Shown: piece by piece, positions 43,428 through 53,236 of the stretch | How the letters are laid out: every line of letters begins with the position of its first letter | How positions within the stretch are numbered: the stretch's first letter is position 1 | From: Ruminococcaceae bacterium UBA6353 | Lineage (GTDB): Bacteria; Bacillota; Clostridia; Oscillospirales; Acutalibacteraceae | DNA: 64,000 bases | Direction of reading: 5' to 3' | NCBI GenBank assembly: GCA_002437905.1 | Contig: DJRT01000017.1 | Location: 1-64,000, forward strand | Position numbers and translations under genes: made by a program | Notes under the pieces: model-generated | Told to the model about the DNA's origin: nothing | What the model saw: only the letters and a program-made list of their open reading frames with translations | The model's database searches: none

Positions 43428-44864
43428 TTATTTGTTATAGATGCTGTTGATCTGGTCATCGTACATGCCGCTGATCGACTCAATGGCCGCCGCCGGCGTA
43501 CCGAACTGCCGCAGGCAGGCATCCACCACGACCTCGGAGCCGAAGTCCGCCAGCAGAGCATCCACACCGGCGCCTCTGTCCACATAGGACTTGCTGAGGA
43601 TGAGGTTATACATCTCGGCCGCGTCGGCATCCTCCTTGCCGAAGTAGTCCATCATGATATCGTAGTCGTAGGTGGCCTGTGCCTCGCTGTCATTCTCGTC
43701 GCCGGCAACCGCCTTGGCCAGGGCATTCATCACGATCACGGTCTTATCGATATCCTTGGTGTTGGTGGAGGGGATGGCAAACGCCAGCGCGTTGTAAGCG
43801 GTCGACACATAATCGGTCGCATTCGGCCCCATCGGCAGCGGCAGAATGCCGTAATCCACATTGTTGGCGATCGGCTTGATCTGCTGGGTGATCAGCCAGC
43901 TCTCGCAGAACATGAACGCGCATTCGCCGTTGACAAAGTAATTCGAGTACGCCTGCGTCGTCACGCCCAGCCGCGACTCAGCGCCGTACACATTGGCCAC
44001 GATCTTATCGTCATTGACCCACTTGGAAAGGGTGTTCAGGGCAGCCACGGCCTCCGGCGCAGAGAAATTCTCCTTGGCCACGCCATCTTCCACCTTCACA
44101 AGGCTGCCGCCGTTGGAATTGATCATCGCGACACCCAGCTCGTTCCAGATGGCCGGGATCATGCCGAAAATGTCGGTCTTGCCGTCACCGTTGGTATCCT
44201 TGGTGCACTTCTTCATGATTTCTTCAAACTTATCGAAGGTCCACTGCTTATCCCGCACCAGCTGCTCCATGCTCTCGGTGACGCCGCACCTCTTCAGCAC
44301 ATCGCGGTTGTACACCAGGCAGGTACGCACCTCGGAGGGACGCATGAAATTGAGGCCGTAGACGCCCTTATCGTAGGTGGCCATTTCCGTGCAGGCCTTC
44401 ACCCAGCGGTAGTCGTCCGGATACAAGCCCTTGACGGTATTCAGATCCTGAATATACCCTGCCCGGATGGCCTGCAGCAGGAAATTCATCGGGATGTGGA
44501 TGATATCGGCATACTTATCGCCGGCCATCGTCTTGGCACGGAGGTTTTCCATGCTCGGCCAGAGGCTGGTCACCTTGATCTTGCAGTTGTAGGTCTTCTC
44601 AACATACTGACGGGCCTCCTCAAAGCTGCGCTCACTGCCCATCACGGTCTCCATATCCGGGGAATCCTGGATAAAGGGGCTGGTCAGTACAAACTCGTAG
44701 CCACCGAGATCCACCACGGTATCGTCGGTCTTGCCGGTATCGCTGGTATTGTTGTCGCCGTCGTTGGCATCCGGCGTCTTGCCGCCGCCGCAGCCGACCA
44801 GGCTGACCAGCAGCACCGCCGTCATACCGAGTGCGATCAGTCTGCTCCAAAATGCTTTTTTCAT
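43428..44864 (-). CDS. ABC transporter sugar-binding lipoprotein
   Basis: A 478-residue family-1 extracellular solute-binding protein. The lipobox VSLVGCGGG lies after a signal peptide, followed by a short Asp/Asn/Gly/Thr linker. The body shows the usual features: KYADIIHIPMNFLLQAIRAG (ligand-loop region), FMFCESWLITQQIKPIANNVDYGILPLPMGP (hinge) and an NTKDIDKTVIVMNALAKAV helix. It also has an EF-hand-like CTKDTNGDGKTDIFG loop, common in clostridial sugar-binding proteins. It would deliver oligosaccharides to the 44983/45866 permeases. ATG at 44864 has TAAGGAGGAACAATC upstream. Confidence 0.92.
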   Translation of the reverse strand: MKKAFWSRLIALGMTAVLLVSLVGCGGGKTPDANDGDNNTSDTGKTDDTVVDLGGYEFVLTSPFIQDSPDMETVMGSERSFEEARQYVEKTYNCKIKVTSLWPSMENLRAKTMAGDKYADIIHIPMNFLLQAIRAGYIQDLNTVKGLYPDDYRWVKACTEMATYDKGVYGLNFMRPSEVRTCLVYNRDVLKRCGVTESMEQLVRDKQWTFDKFEEIMKKCTKDTNGDGKTDIFGMIPAIWNELGVAMINSNGGSLVKVEDGVAKENFSAPEAVAALNTLSKWVNDDKIVANVYGAESRLGVTTQAYSNYFVNGECAFMFCESWLITQQIKPIANNVDYGILPLPMGPNATDYVSTAYNALAFAIPSTNTKDIDKTVIVMNALAKAVAGDENDSEAQATYDYDIMMDYFGKEDADAAEMYNLILSKSYVDRGAGVDALLADFGSEVVVDACLRQFGTPAAAIESISGMYDDQINSIYNK

Positions 44865-44982
44865 GATTGTTCCTCCTTACTTGTTCTGGGTATTCGTTGT
44901 GTGATACTGTGCACTGTACTGTATTGATTGCCGCAGGATGAGCCCATCCGCGGTCGGTAAAGGGTGGAACGGGCCAGCCGGA
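44865..44982. other. Short intergenic stretch before the binding-protein gene
   Basis: About 118 bases between the permease stop and the binding protein. It holds the ribosome site and short repeats (GTGCACTGTACTGTATTG), but no clear promoter or operator copy. Binding-protein genes often have a separate hairpin here for higher mRNA level; none is convincing. Confidence 0.35.
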
Positions 44983-45885
44983 TCAGTTGGCAAGCCCGGA
45001 CTGCGCGATGCTCTGCACCAGGAACTTCTGACACACGATGGCCAGAGCAACCAACGGAAGAATAATAAGGATAGCCGCCGCATTCTGTGCGATAGCGGTG
45101 CCCATCTTATCCAGGACGCCGCTGTCGGTGTACACCGCCATCAAACCACTGGAGGCAGCCACCTGTGTCAGCGTCATGTGATCAGAGAAATACAGGGTGG
45201 AAAACCGGATATCCGTCCACTGCCAGCAGAAGGCGAACAGAAACACGGTGATCATCATGGTGCGGGCATTGGGCAGCACGATCCGGGTAAAGGTGCCCAT
45301 GACCGAGGCACCATCCACCGCCGCGGCGTTTTCCAGATCCGCGGGCATACCCATGAAGAACTCCCGCATCAGGTAGATATACACGCACTGCTTCATCGCA
45401 AGGCCGGTAAAGGCCAGGATGTACACCGGCCAGTCGGTATCCAGCAGATTGAGCGACAGCCCCCCGATACCGAAGTAGCGGAAGCCGAGGTACTGCGGAA
45501 TGCTGTACACCTGCGAGGGAATAATGATAATGAGGATGACGGCCAGAAACAGCAGGTTCCTGCCCTTGAATTTGAACCGCGCCAGGCCATACCCCACCAT
45601 GGTGGAGGTGAACATCTGCAGAATGGCCGATATCAGCGCCAGCCGCAGGCTTTTCACCCCGGCGGTGGCCAGCTGCAGGTGGCTGAGGGCGTGCTTCCAG
45701 AAAAACAGGCTCCAATCCTTCGGCACATACTTCACCGTTGCATCCAGCAGATCTGCCCGGCTCATAAAGGCCGACAGGATCTTGGTGAGAAAGGGCTTCA
45801 GGATCACATAGCACAGCCCGAACACCAGCACAAACCGGAAAAAGGCCCACAGCACAGTGCCGAGCTTAAGCTTTTCTTTTCGCAC
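44983..45885 (-). CDS. Carbohydrate ABC transporter permease (MalG type)
   Basis: A 300-residue inner-membrane permease with six hydrophobic segments. The EAA loop that contacts the ATPase reads NAAAVDGASVMGTFTRIVLP (about residues 190-210), the CUT1/MalG pattern. The GTG start at 45885 has AAGGAGGCGG upstream and overlaps the partner permease gene by 20 bases. It works with the 45866 permease and the 43428 binding protein. No ATPase gene is nearby, so it probably uses a shared MsmK-type ATPase. Confidence 0.93.
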   Translation of the reverse strand: MRKEKLKLGTVLWAFFRFVLVFGLCYVILKPFLTKILSAFMSRADLLDATVKYVPKDWSLFFWKHALSHLQLATAGVKSLRLALISAILQMFTSTMVGYGLARFKFKGRNLLFLAVILIIIIPSQVYSIPQYLGFRYFGIGGLSLNLLDTDWPVYILAFTGLAMKQCVYIYLMREFFMGMPADLENAAAVDGASVMGTFTRIVLPNARTMMITVFLFAFCWQWTDIRFSTLYFSDHMTLTQVAASSGLMAVYTDSGVLDKMGTAIAQNAAAILIILPLVALAIVCQKFLVQSIAQSGLAN

Positions 45886-46801
45886 GGGAACCGCCTCCTT
45901 CCGATCCGTTCATCAGTTTATAGGTGGTCGCCAGGGCAATGGCCATCATAATGCCCAGCCCCATTGCATAGACCAGATACATCGCCATAGCGTAGGAATA
46001 CTGGTTATTCGTGTATGCCATCTCCTGAATATAGGTGAACAGCGTACCATCGGTGCGGGTGAACACATCCACGACCGTATACACGCCGGCCACCAGGATC
46101 TGCTTGGCCGTCATGGGGATCACGATCTTCCAGAACAGCACCCATTTGGAGCAGCCCTCCACCTGCGCCGCCTCATACACGCTGGGGGAGATCTGCTGGA
46201 ACGCCGCAAGGAAAATGAATATCTGCATACCGGAGGCATTGACGATATCCTCAATGCCCTTTGCCGCGTTCACCACGATATCGCCAAGCGTTTTATTGAA
46301 ATTCAGCGACAGCAGCAGCTGTGACAGATCAAACTGCGTTCCCTGCATCCCCTCCAGCGCGTCGCGCATGGACATCAGGGCATCCAGCTGTGTGCTGGCC
46401 TCCACCTTGGAAATAATACCGGTGGAAAGGACCAGCGGCAGGAAGAAGATGGCACGCGCCACCACGCGCCCTTTGAATTTCTGGTTAAGCACCATGGCCA
46501 TGAACAGGCTGAAGACCAGCACCACCGGCACCTGCACCAGCAGCTCGCCCAGTGAGGACAGGGTATACTGCAGGAATTTCGCATCGCCCGTAAAGGCCTT
46601 GATATAGTACTTAAAGCCGATCCATTCCAGTGTATAGCCCGAGCTGCCGATCACGGTCTCATTCAGCGAGTACATCACCGTCTGCACCAGGTTCGGGATG
46701 AACAGGAACACCAGGCCCAGGATCAGCGGCAGGGTAAACACATACCCATAGCGGGCCCTCTTCCGCTCCAAGGAAAATGTTTGCTTTTTCGTTATCTTCA
46801 T
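45866..46801 (-). CDS. Carbohydrate ABC transporter permease (MalF type)
   Basis: A 311-residue inner-membrane permease, starting MKITKKQTFSLERKRARYGY, with six or seven hydrophobic segments. The EAA loop is YEAAQVEGCSKWVLFWKIVI (about residues 220-240). The region between the second and third helices is longer than usual. It overlaps the DUF5696 gene by 4 bases (ATGA) and the MalG-type permease by 20, so all three are translated as a coupled set. It forms the heterodimeric channel with 44983. Confidence 0.93.
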   Translation of the reverse strand: MKITKKQTFSLERKRARYGYVFTLPLILGLVFLFIPNLVQTVMYSLNETVIGSSGYTLEWIGFKYYIKAFTGDAKFLQYTLSSLGELLVQVPVVLVFSLFMAMVLNQKFKGRVVARAIFFLPLVLSTGIISKVEASTQLDALMSMRDALEGMQGTQFDLSQLLLSLNFNKTLGDIVVNAAKGIEDIVNASGMQIFIFLAAFQQISPSVYEAAQVEGCSKWVLFWKIVIPMTAKQILVAGVYTVVDVFTRTDGTLFTYIQEMAYTNNQYSYAMAMYLVYAMGLGIMMAIALATTYKLMNGSEGGGSRAKRKA

Positions 46802-49371
46802 GGCGTATTCTCCTGCTGCACAACAGCAAAGCTTCTGGGCTCCACCGTAACATCCTCCCAGGTCAGTGCCTGGGTCGTGTAGTTGACGGCTACGACTGTG
46901 CCGTCCTCATAGACCGTCAGATGAACACCCTCCGGGGTGATCTCGTGCCGGTCGATGACCTGTGTGGACAGACGCTCAAAAACCGGCGCATAGGCCTGGT
47001 AGCGTTCAACGATCTCCGCATGGCAGAGCGTCTCTGAAATCGGATACAGCGTCTGCCGGCGTTCCAGGTTTTTCACAACCGTGTACGGCTCGGTCATGCA
47101 CGAATAGTACATGCTGGCGCCGCTTTCAATGGTGTTCAGCCATGCCGTTTCGGCATCCGCGGCCAGGTTCAGGGCAGCGCCGGCATAATTCCTGTACCCG
47201 TGCAGCACCATGGAATAGAACGGCACCTTTTCGGTAACCACCCGGTAGGCGGAATCGGACAGGGGCACCTCCAGAAGTGTATCCGCCTGCGCCACCGCGT
47301 ACATATTGCCGCCCTCCGTCAGGATACTGCCGAATCCTGCGGCACGGGCGACCGCGCTGTCCGCCATCCGGCGCGCCTCGGTGCGGTCGATCGTATCCGA
47401 CGCCTGATAATCGCCGATCAGGCGGCTGCCGTAGCCCGCCCAGGAATAGCCATAGTCCCCGAGCGACCCCATTTTCTTCTCAAAGGAAGCGGTAAACGAT
47501 CCGGCCAGCGCCTCATAATACCGGGGAGAAAGGAGGTAATAGGACCCGGACAGGCGATCCTTCGAGACAAACACCGGATCGTAGAAGCCCCGTTTTACCA
47601 CCATGCGGTTGATCTTTTTGGCTGCATGGGTAAGTTTGCTGAACCGGTCAAAGGCGCCATCCTTATAGACAATATCGATCGGGTCATCCAGGTACAGGAG
47701 GCCGCCGTTCTGCCGGAGCTTTCCGGCCAGCGCCTCCAGCTGCCCGGTGCTGCCCACGCCGGACAGCAGCCTGAACGAATCCACCATGGAATTCTGCATA
47801 CCGTTATACGAATAGCCCTTCAGCCGCAAGGCGATATCGGTCACGCCATCCGCATACAGGGCATCCGTTGCCTGATCAATCCCCTCCAGCGTGGAAAGGA
47901 GCGTCTTGGCGCCGTAGGGAACACCCAGGAAGGAGGCATTTTCGGTCACATAGCCGGTGAAGTCCAGATACAGCGGCGTGCCCTCGGCCAGCCGCCCGGT
48001 AAAGACCCCCTGCCCGGTCAGGTATTCCCGGTAGACCTTTGCCATGGAGGAATAATCACAGTTTTCCTGCCCCAGCAGTATATAACGCACGCTGGGGGCC
48101 GTTGCCACAGACTCCTTCGCGTACAGATTGAGCGCATTCACGGCGCTGTACGCCGCAATATCCGTCGTATCCGAGGAGCGGAGCAGAAAGCTGGGATAGA
48201 GCATGCTGCTGAAATTCGACTCGCCCAGCACGCGGCCGCGCACGGTCGCACATTCGGCCGCCCCCTCGATCACGGCAAAAAAGCCGGAATCGCCGCGATT
48301 CATGCCAAAGACCGGCATCACGGCATTCTGCGTAATCTGCACGGTCTGTTCTTTATCCACCGACTCATCCACACCATAGATCTTCACATTCAGCCGCTGA
48401 TCCGTGCGCTCCTTCAGTGTCATCAGCGCACCGGAGCCGTCCGGTATCAGCAGATATCCGTCCCGCGGCTCAGCCACGCTGCCGAACAGCGGCAGCAGAT
48501 GTACCTCAGACAGGGAATGCGACTCGCTGGCGGAGGTGATCTGATCGGACAGGACCGTCGCCGTGAAGCCGTCTTCCGTTACCCGGTATTCCACCGGGAT
48601 CCGGAATTTGGCCGGCACATCGTACTCCGTTTCGGTAATATCCATCTCCGCCGTATCTGCCGCATACTTCTCCGGCGTGTAGCCCAGCGCATTGAAGTAC
48701 TCCGTAACCTCTTTCTGGTCGGTCGCACTCATGCTGTCGATCACGATGTACAGCTCCTGGTTTTTCAGCTCCGGATAGGCCGAGACCAGGTCGGCATTAT
48801 CCTGCGCATTGCGCAGCTTATAGTAGCGGATGATCCGCCGCTTCTGCCCGGCATTCAGCTTACCGAGGATCTCCTCCTCAAAGGCCTCCTTGGTGAACAC
48901 AGCCGGCACAAAAATATCGGTCGCCGACTCGCGGATATCGTAGCACACGCGCACGGCGTTTTCGGAGGTCTCCACCGTAAAGCTGCCAAAGCCCACACTG
49001 TTATCGGCAGAATACATGGTCTTCTGCAGGCCGTCCGCATTGTAGTAGTCCACAACGATCTCGCTGGAATAGAAGCCGTCGCCGCCGGCCTCCACCGCCG
49101 CGGGGGCATAGGAGGCGAAGCTGGTGCCGGTCACTTTATCCAGCACCGTAAAGTGGGTCGTGGCCGCGTCCAGGGCAAACCGGACTTTGTCATTCTCCAG
49201 GCAGACCTCGCCGCCGCTGACCGGCGTGAAGGCCGCGGTATCCTCTGCCGCAGCAACCTTCAGCGAAGACGGCTCCAGCCGCGCGCCGGTGTTCAACGCT
49301 ACGACCAAGATCAGCAGGGCCAGGACAGCGGCGGCCACCGGTAGGATATACAGTTTTTTCTTTGTTCTCAT
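46798..49371 (-). CDS. DUF5696-type membrane-anchored extracellular protein
   Basis: 857 residues. One N-terminal hydrophobic segment (about residues 7-27, YILPVAAAVLALLILVVAL) acts as signal or anchor, with the rest outside the cell. The body resembles DUF5696 proteins, which regularly lie beside sugar ABC importers and an NHL-YIP1 protein in Firmicutes, as here. The middle part (LLIPDGSGALMTL, YLDFTGYVTENASFLGVPYG, TDALYADGVTDIALRLKGYS, LLYLDDPIDI) reads like a TIM-barrel related to glycoside hydrolases, with carboxylates at strand ends, but activity is not established. A handling role at the transporter mouth is the likeliest reading. The start at 49371 has only a weak ribosome site. Confidence 0.8.
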   Translation of the reverse strand: MRTKKKLYILPVAAAVLALLILVVALNTGARLEPSSLKVAAAEDTAAFTPVSGGEVCLENDKVRFALDAATTHFTVLDKVTGTSFASYAPAAVEAGGDGFYSSEIVVDYYNADGLQKTMYSADNSVGFGSFTVETSENAVRVCYDIRESATDIFVPAVFTKEAFEEEILGKLNAGQKRRIIRYYKLRNAQDNADLVSAYPELKNQELYIVIDSMSATDQKEVTEYFNALGYTPEKYAADTAEMDITETEYDVPAKFRIPVEYRVTEDGFTATVLSDQITSASESHSLSEVHLLPLFGSVAEPRDGYLLIPDGSGALMTLKERTDQRLNVKIYGVDESVDKEQTVQITQNAVMPVFGMNRGDSGFFAVIEGAAECATVRGRVLGESNFSSMLYPSFLLRSSDTTDIAAYSAVNALNLYAKESVATAPSVRYILLGQENCDYSSMAKVYREYLTGQGVFTGRLAEGTPLYLDFTGYVTENASFLGVPYGAKTLLSTLEGIDQATDALYADGVTDIALRLKGYSYNGMQNSMVDSFRLLSGVGSTGQLEALAGKLRQNGGLLYLDDPIDIVYKDGAFDRFSKLTHAAKKINRMVVKRGFYDPVFVSKDRLSGSYYLLSPRYYEALAGSFTASFEKKMGSLGDYGYSWAGYGSRLIGDYQASDTIDRTEARRMADSAVARAAGFGSILTEGGNMYAVAQADTLLEVPLSDSAYRVVTEKVPFYSMVLHGYRNYAGAALNLAADAETAWLNTIESGASMYYSCMTEPYTVVKNLERRQTLYPISETLCHAEIVERYQAYAPVFERLSTQVIDRHEITPEGVHLTVYEDGTVVAVNYTTQALTWEDVTVEPRSFAVVQQENTP

Positions 49372-49384
49372 AGCGTTTCACCAC

Positions 49385-51472
49385 TTAATATGTTCTGTAC
49401 GAAACTTCTGTGTAAATGTCTTTGACAAAAGAGACCAGGTCCTGCCCAATATTGAAGCAGACCAGCGCCAGGAACATCATCAGACACATTCCCACCAGCG
49501 TCAGCGCCCCTGTCAGGATGCCCTTGCCGAGGGAGTAATCGTGCGTGATCTGCATACCGAAGAAGATGAGCGCCAGCATCCAGAACATGATGATGCTATC
49601 AAAGGTATTGTAGATAAAAGCCTCGTTTCCGGACAGGCAATGGGACAGCAGCAGCATGGGGATGGCGGTGATGATGTACGGTGCCAGCGCATACGCCGTG
49701 GCGATATAGATATCCTTGAACGAGCCCTCGCCGTCCATCAGGCTGGTGAAGCACCAGTTGGATACGATCCACATAGCCAGCGGCAGCACCATCATCAGCA
49801 GGCCGTAGAGCACATTCAGATCCTCAAAGCGTGCGTGGGTGAAGCAATAGCCGCTCAACTGATACCGTGCCCCGTAAAGCAGCACAAACAGGGCAACCAG
49901 AATATTGGCCGCCCGCAGGCTGCCGCGCTTTTCCCGTTTCAGGTCCCAGAAGCCGTCAAAGGGATGGAGCATCACATGGGTGGCGTAGCGCAGCTCCCGC
50001 ACCAGCTCATAGCGGTTCAGTCTTTCCGTCAGCCGGTATTTCTTCCACAGCCTGCGCAGCACTATGACCAGCGCAATGACCAGAAACACCCCCAAAAACA
50101 GCCAGGTGAAGTTTTTGGAGATGAAGGATTTCCGTTCTTCCTCAAAAGCCTTGTAATAGTAGCTATAGCTGGAATCGCCCTTCAGCTTTTCCAGTGCCTC
50201 CTTGTACGCCTTGGCCTGGATATCCGATCTAGCCAGGCACTTGTAGGCATAATTGTAGGAAGGGCACATCTCCAGCACCCGGTTCCAGTTGTCCGCCGAT
50301 TCATCATATTTGCCGTTCAGCATCAGCGTAACGGCAGAATCGACCGCCTTACCAAAGGCGGTCTCGGTAAATACCGTCAGCAGATTGTCCTTCTGGTCCA
50401 CCACCATCAGCGTATCGCCATTGATCGCAATGGAGGAGGGGGACTGGAACAGGCCGCTCTGGTTGCCGATGCCGCCGAAGCAGTACAGCAGCGCGCCGTC
50501 CTGGTCGTACACGAAGATGCGGCCCTTTGAGGAGTCCAGCGCCGCATAGACGCCATCCTCCCGCACGGCAATATCCACAAAGGTGGAAGTCGTCTTGAGA
50601 CCCTTGGACTCATAGTATTTGGCATCGCCGTACGGCGGATATTCCGTATTCACATTCAGTACATCGCTGCCCGCACAGTTCAGCTTGGTGATCGGCTGCA
50701 CGGTGGCATCCTGCGTGGTCAGGTACAGAAAGCCCTTATCGTCGATCTTGACGGCGTTATACTCCGTCGGTACCGCCCGCTCCAGCTGCGCCTTCTGCGT
50801 ATCGTTCATCAGCATACGCCACAGCTTTTCGATGTAGGTCAGGGTCACCTCCGGCGCGCCCACAAAGCGCTCGAAATTGCCCTCGGCGTCCAGCTGCACA
50901 ATGCCCTTATTCACATTTTTGACGATAACATAGATGCGTCCCGCCAGATCCACCACAAAGGACTCCGGCAGGAAGATATAGTCACCCAGAATTTTGATTT
51001 CCGGCTGCTCAATGACCCTCTGCAGTGCATAGCCTGCCTGATCAAAGACCAGGATGCGGTGGGCATTTGTATCCGATACATACAGCCGCCCATCCCGGAT
51101 GAACACGGTATCGGGGCTGTGGAAGGTATCCGCCTGCCCGCCGTTCTCAAAGTCCTGCAGGACCCGCTCCAGCTGAAAGGCCGCATTGAGCACCACGATC
51201 CGGTTGTTACCGGAATCCACCAGGTAGGTGCAGCCGCTTTGGGGATCATAGGTGACGCCGGACAGACTGTTGAATTGCCCGATCCCCAGGTCCTCCCCGC
51301 TGACCGTACGCTCCGCAGTATACGGTGCCGGCGTCTTGATGGTCTCCTTATAATCCTCTGTGTAGGTGTACGAATAATATGCGGTGTTGAGATCCCCCTG
51401 AGCACTCACGGCCATCGACAGCAGCATGCACAGGAGAAGAACAAAAGCCATCGCTCTAACGGATTTTTTCAT
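49385..51472 (-). CDS. NHL-repeat plus YIP1 polytopic membrane protein
   Basis: 695 residues. A signal peptide (ending MAVSAQG), then an extracytoplasmic beta-propeller of NHL-like repeats (about residues 60-370: GVTYDPQSGCTYLVDSGNNR, SPDTVFIRDGRLYVSDTNAH, VFDQ..., SSIAINGDTLMVVDQKDN). A TPR-like helix pair (VTLMLNGKYDESADNWNRVL, about 380-430) follows, then one TM helix (about 450-470) and a YIP1 domain with five further helices (about 510-690). Such proteins are constant partners of DUF5696 and CUT1 importers. The propeller may sense or bind glycan and the membrane part organise the importer; that is inference. AAGGAGTAAACACGCT precedes the ATG at 51472. Confidence 0.85.
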   Translation of the reverse strand: MKKSVRAMAFVLLLCMLLSMAVSAQGDLNTAYYSYTYTEDYKETIKTPAPYTAERTVSGEDLGIGQFNSLSGVTYDPQSGCTYLVDSGNNRIVVLNAAFQLERVLQDFENGGQADTFHSPDTVFIRDGRLYVSDTNAHRILVFDQAGYALQRVIEQPEIKILGDYIFLPESFVVDLAGRIYVIVKNVNKGIVQLDAEGNFERFVGAPEVTLTYIEKLWRMLMNDTQKAQLERAVPTEYNAVKIDDKGFLYLTTQDATVQPITKLNCAGSDVLNVNTEYPPYGDAKYYESKGLKTTSTFVDIAVREDGVYAALDSSKGRIFVYDQDGALLYCFGGIGNQSGLFQSPSSIAINGDTLMVVDQKDNLLTVFTETAFGKAVDSAVTLMLNGKYDESADNWNRVLEMCPSYNYAYKCLARSDIQAKAYKEALEKLKGDSSYSYYYKAFEEERKSFISKNFTWLFLGVFLVIALVIVLRRLWKKYRLTERLNRYELVRELRYATHVMLHPFDGFWDLKREKRGSLRAANILVALFVLLYGARYQLSGYCFTHARFEDLNVLYGLLMMVLPLAMWIVSNWCFTSLMDGEGSFKDIYIATAYALAPYIITAIPMLLLSHCLSGNEAFIYNTFDSIIMFWMLALIFFGMQITHDYSLGKGILTGALTLVGMCLMMFLALVCFNIGQDLVSFVKDIYTEVSYRTY

Positions 51473-51479
51473 AGCGTGT

Positions 51480-52331
51480 TTACTCCTTCATGCCCGAGGT
51501 CGACATCGTCTCCATAATATTGCTCTGGGTCAAAGCGAAGATCAGGATCGGCACGCTCATCATCACCACAGAGACGGCCGCGCCCACACCGGCCCGGGCA
51601 ATGCCGCCGGAGGTGATCTGCGACAATGCATAGGCCAGCGTCTTTTTATCATCGCTGAATATGTAGGTGGTGCTGCCCAGATTCCACAGGGACTGCACCG
51701 ACAGCAGGATCAGCGTCAGCCAGCCCGGCTTCACGCAGGGCATCACGATCCGCGAATAGATCGTCCACATGGAGGCGCCATCGATCCGCGCCGCCTCAAT
51801 GAGCGAATCCGGAATCGCCTGCTCCATAAACTGCTTCATCAGGTACAGACCAAGCGAGGAGCCGAAGGTGGGGATGATCAGCGCCCAGTAGGTATCGACC
51901 CAGTGCAGCCTTGACATGATCATATAGTTCGGGATCGCCGTTACGGTGGCGTTGAACATCAGCGTCATGACGATCAGCTTGAATATGGCCTGCCGCCCCG
52001 GAAACTTCATCTTGGCCAGCTGGAAAGCACACATGGAGGAGCAGACAATGTTGCCGGCCGTGCCCACCACCGTGATCATCACCGTATTGAAGATGTACCG
52101 CGAAAAAGGCACCAGTGAGCCGGACATGACATTGATCATATCCCGGTAGTTCTTTATCGTGGGCTGCTGCGGGAGCAGCCGCGGCGGGAATACCCACAGC
52201 TCGTGCAAAGGCTTGAAGGAGTTGCCGATCACCAGGATCAGCGGCAACGCCATGACCGCAGCAAACAGGGCCGTTATCACAAACAGCGCCACCGAGCCAC
52301 CTTTTGATCGATTCAGTCTATTTTTCATCAC
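51480..52331 (-). CDS. Carbohydrate ABC transporter permease (MalG type), second importer
   Basis: A 283-residue six-helix permease. The EAA loop is IEAARIDGASMWTIYSRIVM (about residues 182-202). The N-terminal MMKNRLNRSKGG is short and positively charged. It overlaps the partner permease gene by 4 bases. With 52328 and the 53237 binding protein it forms the first of two importers in the locus. Confidence 0.93.
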   Translation of the reverse strand: MMKNRLNRSKGGSVALFVITALFAAVMALPLILVIGNSFKPLHELWVFPPRLLPQQPTIKNYRDMINVMSGSLVPFSRYIFNTVMITVVGTAGNIVCSSMCAFQLAKMKFPGRQAIFKLIVMTLMFNATVTAIPNYMIMSRLHWVDTYWALIIPTFGSSLGLYLMKQFMEQAIPDSLIEAARIDGASMWTIYSRIVMPCVKPGWLTLILLSVQSLWNLGSTTYIFSDDKKTLAYALSQITSGGIARAGVGAAVSVVMMSVPILIFALTQSNIMETMSTSGMKE

Positions 52332-53230
52332 TGACCTACCTTTGAAAGCATTTTCTGCACGGCCTTATTCAGAAGCACCATGACCACAAACAGCACCGTG
52401 GCAATGGCGGAGGCGTAGCCCATCTCGAACCGTGTGTTACCGTAATCCTGCAGCTCATGCACCAGCGTGTACAGCTTATAGCCCACACTGGGAAAGCCGA
52501 ACACGCCGCTGATGACATCGCCGACACCGAACGAGCTGGTAATGCTCATCACCGCGCCGAACATCAGCTGCGGACGCATTGACGGCAGCGTGATATACCA
52601 CAGCTCCTGCCAGCGGTTCCGGATGCCGTCCATGGCGCCGGCCTCATACAGCTTTTTATCCACGCCCTGATAGCCGGCAATGAAGGACAAAAAGCCAGTG
52701 CCGAAGCTGGACCAGACGATGATCAGGATCGCGACCGGCAGCATATACTGCGTATTGCGCGTCCAATCGATCGGTTCGTACAGCAGGTCCATGTTCATCA
52801 GCAGACCGTTCAGCAGACCATACTGGTCGCCGTTGAACAGGATCTGCCAGATCACGAAAATGCTGCCGCACAGCGACGGCGTATAGAAGAAAAATGTCAG
52901 CGTTGTCCGCAGTGCGGGAGAAAACTCATTCAGCACCCAGGCCAGGAACAGGCTCAGCACATAGCCCACCGGGCCGGTGATGACCGCCAGGATCAGCGTA
53001 TTGGAAAAGGCGGTAAGAAAAAGCGAATCATTGAGAAACAGCTTGTAAAAATTCTGCAGCCCCACAAACTGCGGCGGCTCCAGCACATTGAAATAAGTAA
53101 AGCTGAAAAAGATGGAGATCAGCACCGGAATAACCGTAAAAGTCAGGAACACCAGCATGAAAGGGGCCATAAACAGGTAGTTATTGCGATGGGCGATGAT
53201 CTCTCTGAACAGAGAGTCTTTTTTCTTCAT
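52328..53230 (-). CDS. Carbohydrate ABC transporter permease (MalF type), second importer
   Basis: A 300-residue permease with six hydrophobic segments. The EAA loop, LYEAGAMDGIRNRWQELWYI, is slightly unusual, with Gly-Ala-Met in place of Ala-Ala-x, but keeps the Asp-Gly core. It begins MKKKDSLFREIIAHRNNYLF and starts 6 bases after the binding-protein stop, with only a weak ribosome site, so translation is probably coupled. It heterodimerises with 51480. Confidence 0.93.
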   Translation of the reverse strand: MKKKDSLFREIIAHRNNYLFMAPFMLVFLTFTVIPVLISIFFSFTYFNVLEPPQFVGLQNFYKLFLNDSLFLTAFSNTLILAVITGPVGYVLSLFLAWVLNEFSPALRTTLTFFFYTPSLCGSIFVIWQILFNGDQYGLLNGLLMNMDLLYEPIDWTRNTQYMLPVAILIIVWSSFGTGFLSFIAGYQGVDKKLYEAGAMDGIRNRWQELWYITLPSMRPQLMFGAVMSITSSFGVGDVISGVFGFPSVGYKLYTLVHELQDYGNTRFEMGYASAIATVLFVVMVLLNKAVQKMLSKVGQ

Positions 53231-53236
53231 AGCGCT